5,135 bases of DNA. Source: Syntrophales bacterium. GTDB taxonomy: Bacteria; Desulfobacterota; Syntrophia; Syntrophales; UBA5619. The notes below the pieces were generated by a model. That model saw only the letters and a list, made by a program, of their open reading frames with translations. It ran no database searches and was not told the origin of the DNA. The position numbers were made by a program, and so were the translations under genes. Positions 1 through 5,014 of the stretch are shown here, one piece after another; the stretch's first letter is position 1; each line of letters opens with the position of its first letter. Location: assembly GCA_028712015.1 (NCBI GenBank), contig JAQTRB010000144.1, positions 1-5,135 of the forward strand, written 5' to 3'.

Positions 1-1
1 T

Positions 2-847
2 ATCGCGGGATTTTTCTCTCCGGGAAGGGCATTGTGCGAGGGAAAACCCCTCTGGGAGCTCGGCGTGGGCCTGGCCGCGCTGCGGATGCCCGATTACCGG
101 GGCTCCGACGAATACCGGCTCTATCTTCTCCCCTATCCCTATTTCATCTATCGGGGCGATATCCTGAGGGTCGAACGGGAACGCATCTCCGGACGCATCT
201 TCGAGACCGACCGGTTTTTGCTGGACGTGAGTTTCAACGGCAGCGTCCCGGTGAAGAGTTCGGATAACCCGGACCGCCGCGGGATGCCCGATCTGGATCC
301 GACGTTTGAAGCGGGACCGGCCTTGAACGTCACCCTGCTGGAAGACCGGCAGGACCGTTACAAACTGAAGCTCAACCTTCCGATTCGGGCCGCCTTCTCG
401 ACCGACTTTTCATCGGTCCGTCATGAAGGGTGGCTGTTCCACCCGCGACTGAGTTTCGAAAAAGCCGATATTCTCCCCGGCCTCGGACTGAATCTGGGGC
501 TTTCGGCCGGTCCGATGTTCGCCGACCGGGGTTATCACCGTTATTATTACAACGTGGATCCGGCCTTCGCGACCGCGGCGCGCGCCCCCTACGACGCCGG
601 CGGCGGTTACAGCGGCTCGACCCTCACCATAGGCCTGAACAAAACGATCCGTCCTTTCATCCTGAATGCCTTTGTCAGCCTCGACGACCTCCGGGGCGCC
701 GTATTCGAGGAGAGCCCCTTGGTCAAAACGAAATCCTCGTGGATGTGCGGCGCTTCCGTCTCCTGGATTTTCCGGACATCCTCCGAACGGGTTACCGAGG
801 AGAGGATCTCCTCCCGTGCGACGTCGCTTCCCGGCGCAGGACGATAG
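2..847 (+). CDS. MipA/OmpV-family outer-membrane protein, 5' end cut off by window
   Basis: Probable outer-membrane beta-barrel of the MipA/OmpV family. MipA of E. coli is described as a scaffold linking a murein synthase and a murein hydrolase; other members are porin-like, and the role here is unknown. Counting from the TTG at 32, the family pattern is clear: an N-terminal WELGVGLAALRMPDYRGS (8-25), LPYPYFIYRGD (33-43) followed by an LR-x-ER stretch, and a late YYYNVDP...Y-x-AGGGYSG segment (171-195). Strands alternate in barrel style up to SWIF (244-247). The reading frame stays open left of 32 and encodes IAGFFSPGRA, which looks like the end of a signal peptide, so the TTG at 32 is not the real start and the gene begins outside the window. 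About 24 charged and polar residues follow the last strand (248-271), longer than the aromatic C-terminus usual for barrels. Family assignment is fairly sure; substrate and function are not. Confidence 0.82.
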   Translation: MAGFFSPGRALCEGKPLWELGVGLAALRMPDYRGSDEYRLYLLPYPYFIYRGDILRVERERISGRIFETDRFLLDVSFNGSVPVKSSDNPDRRGMPDLDPTFEAGPALNVTLLEDRQDRYKLKLNLPIRAAFSTDFSSVRHEGWLFHPRLSFEKADILPGLGLNLGLSAGPMFADRGYHRYYYNVDPAFATAARAPYDAGGGYSGSTLTIGLNKTIRPFILNAFVSLDDLRGAVFEESPLVKTKSSWMCGASVSWIFRTSSERVTEERISSRATSLPGAGR

Positions 848-901
848 GGACGGGCGGATGCCATCGGAGTCCGCGCCTCCCCGCCGTGAATATCCAGGGG
901 G

Positions 902-922
902 TCGGCATGACGACCATGCCGA
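902..922. other. 8-bp inverted repeat after the mipA-like gene
   Basis: TCGGCATG (902-909) and CATGCCGA (915-922) are perfect reverse complements around a 5-nt loop, ACGAC. The hairpin lies 55 nt after the mipA-like stop and 52 nt before the next promoter, where a transcript end would be expected. It is not followed by a T-run on either strand, so it is not a classical intrinsic terminator. It may stabilise the 3' end of the upstream mRNA, assist Rho-dependent ending, or be a protein site. Confidence 0.4.
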
Positions 923-973
923 GGGCAAGAACGAAATGAACAGCCCTGCCCCGAACAACGAAGTGGACCGGGA

Positions 974-1002
974 TTGACAGGGCCGGGTTCGCGGCCTATA
1001 TT
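974..1002 (+). promoter_or_regulatory. Sigma-70 promoter for the CDGSH gene
   Basis: A perfect -35 (TTGACA, 974-979) is separated by exactly 17 bp from a -10 with one mismatch (TATATT, 997-1002). Transcription should start near 1009, giving a leader of about 48 nt before the ATG at 1057. The spacer is very GC-rich and contains a 5-bp inverted repeat, GGCCG (981-985) and CGGCC (992-996), which could be chance or a small operator. This is the best promoter in the window. It may also drive the transporter and rsmG downstream, since no equally good promoter is seen before them. Confidence 0.78.
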
Positions 1003-1043
1003 GTCGCCGCCGGAGGGATCTGCACCGTTCGGCAAAAAATGAC

Positions 1044-1050
1044 GGGAGGA
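1044..1050 (+). promoter_or_regulatory. Shine-Dalgarno fixing the CDGSH start
   Basis: GGGAGGA lies 6 nt before the ATG at 1057. The earlier in-frame ATG at 1039 has no ribosome binding site, and this motif would fall inside its coding sequence. The 1057 start is therefore preferred, and the protein then begins MEPKIAKKGPYV, as is common in the family. Confidence 0.75.
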
Positions 1051-1056
1051 CAAGGG

Positions 1057-1296
1057 ATGGAACCGAAAATCGCGAAAAAGGGACCGTATGTGATGGAGAT
1101 GCAGCCGGGGAAGTATTTCTGGTGCCGCTGCGGCCGTTCCGCCAAACAGCCGTTCTGCGACGGCGCCCATGAACGGGAAAACACCGGCATGACGCCGATG
1201 GAAGTGGACGTGCCCTATCCCAAGACGGTCGCCTGGTGCGGCTGCAAATACAGCAAGAAGCCGCCCTACTGCGACGGCGAACACAACAAGCTCTAA
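1057..1296 (+). CDS. Two-domain CDGSH iron-sulfur protein
   Basis: Small soluble protein of 79 residues with two CDGSH-type zinc-finger-like motifs, each of which binds a [2Fe-2S] cluster through three Cys and one His. Motif 1 has C23, C25, C34 and H38 with S28 and P32 in place and reads CDGAH. Motif 2 has C61, C63, C72 and H76 with S66 and P70 and reads CDGEH, where Glu replaces the usual small residue before the His. This is the tandem arrangement of the mitoNEET-related class that includes mitochondrial MiNT/CISD3 and many bacterial proteins; proposed roles are redox sensing and electron or cluster transfer, and the bacterial role is largely undefined. There is no signal peptide or membrane anchor, so it should be cytoplasmic. 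It has its own strong promoter upstream and lies 94 nt ahead of a molybdate/sulfate transporter in the same direction. Family call is near certain; the cellular role is unknown. Confidence 0.93.
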   Translation: MEPKIAKKGPYVMEMQPGKYFWCRCGRSAKQPFCDGAHERENTGMTPMEVDVPYPKTVAWCGCKYSKKPPYCDGEHNKL

Positions 1297-1302
1297 CCCC
1301 TG

Positions 1303-1380
1303 CGGGTCGGAGAATGACCCGGGTTGACATACCCGGGAGGCTGGAGGGACCTGCGGGGACAAGCCAACCGGTCTACCCGC
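1303..1380 (+). promoter_or_regulatory. Structured leader with mutually exclusive hairpins before the transporter
   Basis: Three GC-rich pairings can be drawn between the CDGSH stop and the transporter start. CGGGTC (1303-1308) pairs with GACCCG (1316-1321). CCCGGGT (1318-1324) pairs perfectly with ACCCGGG (1331-1337) around the loop TGACAT. These two share bases 1318-1321 and cannot form together. A third, GCGGG (1353-1357) with CCCGC (1376-1380), ends directly against the ribosome binding site. No T-run follows the 7-bp stem, so simple intrinsic termination is unlikely. The arrangement could be an attenuator or an mRNA processing site, or chance in GC-rich DNA. It matches no riboswitch I recognise. 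Confidence 0.35.
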
Positions 1381-1384
1381 GGAG
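1381..1384 (+). promoter_or_regulatory. Shine-Dalgarno choosing the transporter start
   Basis: GGAG lies 6 nt before the ATG at 1391. The ATG at 1385, two codons earlier, has this motif directly against it with no spacer. The 1391 start is therefore preferred, though the difference is only two residues. Confidence 0.6.
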
Positions 1385-1390
1385 ATGGGA

Positions 1391-2512
1391 ATGAAGATCC
1401 GCTCGTTCGAGTTCAACCTGCGGGAACTGGCCGGGTCGATGGGGGATTTCGGCACCCTCTTCCCGCTCGCCATCGGTTACATCGCCGTTTGCGGCCTCGA
1501 TCCGGCCGGATTTCTCGTGATGATGGGCCTGGCCAACGTCGCGACCGGCCTGATCTACAGACTCCCGATGCCGATCGAGCCGATGAAGGTTTTGGCCGTC
1601 GTCGCGATCGCCCAGCACTGGACGCCTTCGCTGATCTACGCCTCCGGTTTCGCGATGGGGATCGTCTGGGTCCTCTTCGCGGCCACCGGAATCATCGGCC
1701 GCCTCGCGAAGATCACGCCGAAAAGCGTCGTCCGCGGCATCCAGGCGACGCTCGGGATCCTGCTCGCCGTCGAGGCGGTAAAAATGATTTCGACCGGCTG
1801 GCTCCTGGGCGGCGCGGCGATCGCGATTGTGCTGGTTCTGCGGGAGAGCCGTTACGCCCCGGCCGCCATCGTGCTGATGCTCCTCGGAATCGCCATCGTC
1901 GCCTTTCAGGGCCGCCTTCCGGCGGCGGATCTCATCCGCTTCACGCCGCCGCCGCTGACCGGTTTTCACCCCCGGGAGGTTTGGGATTCGCTGGTTCTGG
2001 CCGGTTTTGCGCAGATTCCGCTGACGATCACGAACGCAACGATCGCGACCGCCGCGCTGATCGGGAGCTATTTCCCCGACCGGCCGGTCACGGTGGGAAG
2101 GCTCTCCTGGAATCAGGGGATCATAAACCTCGTTCTTCCGTTCTTCGGGGGGATGCCGATGTGCCACGGCTCCGGCGGCCTCGCCGGGCAGTACTATTTC
2201 GGCGCGCGCACCGGCGGGACCAACCTGATCGAAGGGACGATCGAGATCACCCTCGGCCTTTTCTTCGCGGCGGCCATCGCCGGTCTCTTTTCCGCCTTCC
2301 CGCTCGCGATCATCGGGGCGATGATGCTCCTGGTCGGGATCGAGCTGACGAAGTTCGCTCGGGACGTCCGGCCCGGCCGAGACCTGATCCCGCTTGCTTT
2401 CACCGTCGCCGTTTCCCTGCTCGCCAACATGGCCGTCGGTTTCGCGGCCGGCCTCGCCGTCCACTACGGGATCGAGAAATGGGAGAACCGGAAAAATCTC
2501 TCTCGTTCATAA
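1391..2512 (+). CDS. MOT1-type molybdate/sulfate transporter
   Basis: Integral membrane protein of 373 residues, very hydrophobic throughout with roughly ten or more predicted membrane segments. It belongs to the MOT1 family, distant relatives of SulP/SLC26 sulfate carriers, which import molybdate or sulfate in plants, algae and bacteria. Family marks seen here are GSMGDFGTLFPL (15-26) near the N-terminus, MPIEPMK (60-66), the QIPLTITNATIAT segment (208-220), and MPMCHGSGGLAGQYYFGART (255-274), the conserved Cys-His-Gly loop. There is no C-terminal STAS domain, which separates it from true SulP proteins. It ends with a short basic tail. It follows the CDGSH gene in the same direction behind a structured leader, and rsmG starts 25 nt after its stop. 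Molybdate is the likeliest substrate from the family; sulfate or tungstate cannot be excluded. No ModE-like operator was seen. Confidence 0.87.
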   Translation: MKIRSFEFNLRELAGSMGDFGTLFPLAIGYIAVCGLDPAGFLVMMGLANVATGLIYRLPMPIEPMKVLAVVAIAQHWTPSLIYASGFAMGIVWVLFAATGIIGRLAKITPKSVVRGIQATLGILLAVEAVKMISTGWLLGGAAIAIVLVLRESRYAPAAIVLMLLGIAIVAFQGRLPAADLIRFTPPPLTGFHPREVWDSLVLAGFAQIPLTITNATIATAALIGSYFPDRPVTVGRLSWNQGIINLVLPFFGGMPMCHGSGGLAGQYYFGARTGGTNLIEGTIEITLGLFFAAAIAGLFSAFPLAIIGAMMLLVGIELTKFARDVRPGRDLIPLAFTVAVSLLANMAVGFAAGLAVHYGIEKWENRKNLSRS

Positions 2513-2537
2513 GGAATCTTCTCCGGATTTTGAAATC

Positions 2538-3215
2538 ATGACGAGCATGGACGACACCCTGATCAAGACCCTGGCCGAAGGGGCGGCGGAGATCGGCGTC
2601 CGTCTGGGAACGGCGGAGCTGGAATGCTTTGTCGCCTACCACCGGGAGATCCTCCTCTGGAACCGGCGGATAAACCTCGTCTCGGAACGCTCTTCCCGGG
2701 AAATCGTCGTCCGCCACTTTCTCGATTCGCTGACGCCGGCGCCGCTGCTGGAGCGACCGGAGGGTTCATTGATCGACATCGGCAGCGGCGGTGGTTTCCC
2801 CGGCATTCCGCTGAGGATCGCGCTGCCCCATCTGCAACTGTCGCTTGTCGAACCCTCCCGGAAAAAGTCCTCTTTCCTGTCGCATGTCGTCCGGCTCCTC
2901 GCTTTCGGCGAGGTTCAGGTGATCCGGGAGCGCGTCGAAACGTTGACGGCCGAGAAAACGTTTTCAGGCCGCTTCGATACGGTCATCTCGCGGGCGGCAT
3001 TCAAGCTGCCCGAACTTCTCCGGACAGCCGCTTTTTTCCTCAAACCGGGCGGCCAATTGATCGCCATGAAGGGACCCGATCCGCGGATCGAGATGGCGGA
3101 AACCGAGCGGATTTCAACCGCGGTGGGGATGGTCTTCACGACCCAGCGGCGCGTCCCCCGGTCCGACAAAAATAGGCCAAGAATAATCGTCACTTACAAT
3201 CGCGTTTTTGACTGA
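2538..3215 (+). CDS. rsmG: 16S rRNA (guanine-N7) methyltransferase RsmG
   Basis: Cytoplasmic SAM-dependent methyltransferase of 225 residues, a normal length for RsmG/GidB. In E. coli it makes m7G at G527 of 16S rRNA, near the streptomycin site, and its loss gives low-level streptomycin resistance. The family signature is intact: WNRRINL (41-47), HFLDSL (60-65), the SAM-binding DIGSGGGFPG (80-89), acidic E105 before SRKK, SRA (151-153), and MKG (177-179) in the last part of the Rossmann core. The start at 2538 fits the family N-terminus, with 2547 as the alternative. No good ribosome binding site precedes either: AAGGA at 2511-2515 overlaps the transporter stop and is 22 nt away, so translation may be coupled to the transporter. 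The usual mnmG partner is absent on the left, while the parA-parB neighbours on the right are typical. The stop codon opens into an AT-rich gap. Confidence 0.95.
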   Translation: MTSMDDTLIKTLAEGAAEIGVRLGTAELECFVAYHREILLWNRRINLVSERSSREIVVRHFLDSLTPAPLLERPEGSLIDIGSGGGFPGIPLRIALPHLQLSLVEPSRKKSSFLSHVVRLLAFGEVQVIRERVETLTAEKTFSGRFDTVISRAAFKLPELLRTAAFFLKPGGQLIAMKGPDPRIEMAETERISTAVGMVFTTQRRVPRSDKNRPRIIVTYNRVFD

Positions 3216-3258
3216 TCTTTTCTTGAAAAAATCTTTATTAAAATCGGTTTTTGTGTTA
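3216..3258. other. AT-rich tract between rsmG and parA
   Basis: By hand count only 9 of these 43 bases are G or C, in sharp contrast to the GC-rich genes on both sides. The hexamer AAAATC occurs twice 12 bp apart (3228-3233 and 3240-3245). The sequence starting at the rsmG stop, GATCTTTTCTTGA (3214-3226), fits the E. coli oriC 13-mer consensus GATCTNTTNTTTT at all but its last two positions. It could be a DNA-unwinding element, an UP-type promoter region for parAB, or simply an intergenic gap. No DnaA box was seen next to it. Confidence 0.4.
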
Positions 3259-3309
3259 CCCTTGACGCCAATTCCACCATAAAAAAAAGGGCGGGGCTTG
3301 TTCCGTTAA

Positions 3310-4083
3310 ATGATCTGTAAAATCATGAGTATGGCCAATCAAAAGGGGGGGGTGGGCAAAACCACGACGGCCATCAATCTATCGGCCTCGCTGGCCGCGG
3401 CGGAAAAGCGAACCCTGCTGATCGACTGCGATCCCCAGGGAAACGCGACGAGCGGCATGGGAATCAACGATGAAGCGATCCGGAAAAAGAACCTCTACCA
3501 CTGCCTGATCGAGAATCGGCCCCTGCGGGAAGTGATTGTCGAAACGCAGGTCCCCCATCTGGATCTGGTCCCCGCGAACCAGGATCTGGTCGGCATCGAA
3601 CTGGAGTTCATCTCGCTGGAGGACCGGGAAAAAAGGCTCAGAAGTCTGTTGCGGGACCTGAAGACGGTCTATGAGTATATCCTGATCGACTGCCCGCCAT
3701 CGCTCGGTTTTCTCACGGTAAACGCGCTGGTGGCTTCCGACTGCCTGATCGTTCCCTTGCAATGCGAGTACTTCGCGATGGAGGGTCTGGGCCACCTGCT
3801 CACGACGATGGGCTTGATCAAGAACCGACTCAACCCCACCCTGACCCTGGGAGGAATTCTGTTGACCATGTACGACACGCGAAATTTGCTTTCCCGCCGG
3901 GTCAGCGAGGAGGTGCGCGGCCATTTCGGAAATCTGGTCTTCCAGACGGTCATCCCGCGGAACGTCCGCCTCTCGGAGAGCCCCAGCCATGGACTTCCGA
4001 TCATTCTTTATGATATCAGATCCCGCGGCGCGGTCTCCTACATGGAACTGGCCAAGGAAATCCTGAACAACGGGAGGATATGA
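3310..4083 (+). CDS. parA: Chromosome-partitioning ATPase ParA (Soj)
   Basis: ParA/Soj-type Walker ATPase of 257 residues, the normal chromosomal length with no N-terminal DNA-binding extension. Such proteins bind nucleoid DNA as ATP dimers and move ParB-parS complexes apart; Soj also controls DnaA in B. subtilis. Visible motifs are the deviant P-loop KGGVGKTT (12-19) with the signature first lysine, LIDCDPQGNAT (37-47), Walker B ILIDCPPS (124-131), and the C-terminal stretch RNVRLSESPSHGLPI (217-231). The ATG at 3310 directly follows an in-frame TAA, so it is the first possible start and gives the usual short strand before the P-loop; the ATG at 3325 is less likely. No strong ribosome binding site is seen: GGGG at 3293-3296 is 13 nt away. 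No confident promoter was found in the gap upstream. The stop overlaps the start of parB. Eight G in a row (3345-3352) encode part of the P-loop. Confidence 0.96.
   Translation: MICKIMSMANQKGGVGKTTTAINLSASLAAAEKRTLLIDCDPQGNATSGMGINDEAIRKKNLYHCLIENRPLREVIVETQVPHLDLVPANQDLVGIELEFISLEDREKRLRSLLRDLKTVYEYILIDCPPSLGFLTVNALVASDCLIVPLQCEYFAMEGLGHLLTTMGLIKNRLNPTLTLGGILLTMYDTRNLLSRRVSEEVRGHFGNLVFQTVIPRNVRLSESPSHGLPIILYDIRSRGAVSYMELAKEILNNGRI
4072..4077 (+). promoter_or_regulatory. Shine-Dalgarno choosing the parB start
   Basis: GGGAGG inside the end of parA lies 5 nt before the ATG at 4083 but only 2 nt before the overlapping ATG at 4080. The second ATG is therefore the better start, giving MPPKNSLGKGLGAMF, close to the basic N-terminus usual in ParB. 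Confidence 0.65.
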
Positions 4084-4928
4084 TGCCGCCAAAAAATTCC
4101 CTCGGCAAGGGTCTGGGGGCGATGTTCCCCGATCTTCTGAATCATATCGGCGACCGCCCGTCGTTCGTTCAGTGCGGGATCGAGGAACTCACCCCAAACC
4201 GATTCCAGCCCCGGCGGAACTTCAACGACGAGGACCAGAAGGAACTGGTCGCCTCCGTGAAGAAAAGCGGCATCATCCAACCCATCCTCGTGCGGAAGGC
4301 GGACAACGGCTATGAGATCATCGCCGGCGAACGACGCTGGCGGGCGGCGCAGACGGCCGGTCTCAAAGAGGTGCCCATTATCATCCGCAAGGCGGAGGAT
4401 CGGGAACTGGCGGAACTCTCATTGATTGAGAACATCCAGCGCGAGGCGCTGAATCCGATTGAAGAGGCGGAAGCCTATCAGACCCTGCTGACCCGTTTTT
4501 CGCTCTCGCAGGAAGAGATCTCCGCCCGCGTCGGAAAGGATCGCTCGACGATCGCCAACACGGTAAGGCTACTGAAGCTTCCCGATGCCGCCCGGAAGGC
4601 GCTGATCGGGAAGAAGATCAGCGCCGGACATGCCCGCGCGCTTTTGGCCCTGGAACAGCCGGGCGAACAGATCAGCGCATTGAAGATCATCCAGCTGAGG
4701 GATTTGAACGTCCGCGACACGGAACGGCTGATCCGAAAGCTGAAGAAGGCGCCGGACAAAAAAAAACCCGGACGCCAGGATCCGTACCTGACGGATCTGG
4801 AAAGAGAACTCTCCTCGCAACTGCTGGCGGCGGTTCGGATTCACGCCGGTAAAAAAGCCGGAACCATTGAAATCCGTTACACAAACGGGGAGGAACTGAA
4901 TCGTCTGGTCCGGCTCCTTCTTGGGTAA
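4083..4928 (+). CDS. parB: Chromosome-partitioning protein ParB (Spo0J)
   Basis: ParB/Spo0J CTPase clamp of 281 residues, a usual chromosomal length. It loads at parS sites, slides and spreads on DNA, recruits SMC and stimulates ParA. Domains in order: a basic N-terminal ParA-contact segment, SLGKGLGAMF (6-15); the CTP-binding ParB/Srx fold with PNRFQPRR (38-45), GIIQPILVR (63-71), GERRWRAA (82-89) and ENIQRE (116-121); a helix-turn-helix parS-binding part starting LSQEEISARVGKDRSTIAN (141-159); a lysine-rich linker (221-231); and a C-terminal dimerisation domain (about 234-281). It shares one base with the parA stop and has its own ribosome binding site, so the two are translated as a pair. 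A run of nine A (4758-4766) lies in the linker. No parS-like palindrome (TGTTTCACGTGAAACA type) was noticed in the window. The stop codon lies in the base of a terminator hairpin, and dnaA follows after 86 nt. Confidence 0.96.
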   Translation: MPPKNSLGKGLGAMFPDLLNHIGDRPSFVQCGIEELTPNRFQPRRNFNDEDQKELVASVKKSGIIQPILVRKADNGYEIIAGERRWRAAQTAGLKEVPIIIRKAEDRELAELSLIENIQREALNPIEEAEAYQTLLTRFSLSQEEISARVGKDRSTIANTVRLLKLPDAARKALIGKKISAGHARALLALEQPGEQISALKIIQLRDLNVRDTERLIRKLKKAPDKKKPGRQDPYLTDLERELSSQLLAAVRIHAGKKAGTIEIRYTNGEELNRLVRLLLG

Positions 4929-4962
4929 AACAGGGAATGGATTTCAATCCTTTCCCTGTTTT
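4927..4962. terminator. Long, possibly bidirectional hairpin terminator after parB
   Basis: AAAACAGGGAA (4927-4937) and TTCCCTGTTTT (4952-4962) form a perfect 11-bp stem. After a single T-T mismatch it continues inward as GGAT (4939-4942) with ATCC (4947-4950), closing on a TTCA tetraloop. The left arm begins with four A and the right arm ends with four T, so it can act in both directions. The parB stop TAA (4926-4928) lies partly inside the stem. It should separate parAB transcription from dnaA. Confidence 0.85.
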
Positions 4963-4971
4963 ATGGAAACA

Positions 4972-5003
4972 TTGTCCACAGGTGTGGATAAAACTGTGAA
5001 TAA
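4972..5003. promoter_or_regulatory. Cluster of three DnaA boxes in front of dnaA
   Basis: TTGTCCACA (4972-4980, + strand) differs from the TTATNCACA consensus at one position. TGTGGATAA (4983-4991) is a perfect TTATCCACA on the - strand. TGTGAATAA (4995-5003) is a perfect TTATTCACA on the - strand. The boxes start 11 and 12 bp apart, about one helical turn, and the first two face each other across GG. A weak fourth site, ATTTTCACA on the - strand (5007-5015), overlaps the dnaA start. In many bacteria such clusters mark oriC or mediate DnaA autorepression. Both are possible here; autorepression is more certain because the boxes fill the only space available for a dnaA promoter. Confidence 0.8.
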
Positions 5004-5014
5004 GGTTGTGAAAA

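Noticed and set aside
936..977. 13-codon + strand reading frame beginning MNSPAPNNEV
   Set aside because: It lacks a well-placed ribosome binding site, and its stop overlaps the -35 box of the next promoter. It is too short to support.
785..1000. Short - strand frame with a hydrophobic stretch (HFVLALGMVVMP) crossing the gap after mipA
   Set aside because: It has no ATG or convincing start with a ribosome binding site before the hydrophobic part and is bounded closely by stops. Chance is the simplest explanation.
1324..1329. Second perfect TTGACA, before the transporter
   Set aside because: Seventeen bp downstream the sequence is GC-rich (GGACCT) with no -10-like element, and the motif lies within the hairpin arm and loop.
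410..1473. Long - strand open frames across the mipA-like gene and the CDGSH gene
   Set aside because: They are antisense to two recognised genes and rich in Arg, Pro and Ser, with no family resemblance. They result from few stop codons in GC-rich DNA.
1373..2464. Open frame of 363 codons on the - strand
   Set aside because: It lies antisense to the transporter. Its product is low-complexity and rich in Arg, Asp and Glu, as expected from the reverse of a GC-rich membrane-protein gene, and has no recognisable domain.
1324..2541. Open frame of 405 codons on the + strand in another frame of the transporter
   Set aside because: The product is almost entirely Arg, Asp, Gly and Pro, typical of an off-frame reading. 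The overlapping frame encodes clear MOT1 motifs and membrane segments.
3262..3290. TTGACG followed by an A-rich stretch as a parA promoter
   Set aside because: The only -10-like hexamer (CATAAA, 3278-3283) is just 10 bp away, too close for sigma-70. The parA promoter could not be placed.
3216..3309. Intrinsic terminator after rsmG
   Set aside because: The pairings available are nearly all A-T with a mismatch and a 2-nt loop, and no GC-rich stem precedes a T-run.
3216..5014. parS site near parAB
   Set aside because: No match to the TGTTTCACGTGAAACA palindrome was noticed by eye here or elsewhere in the window. A pattern search allowing two mismatches would settle it.
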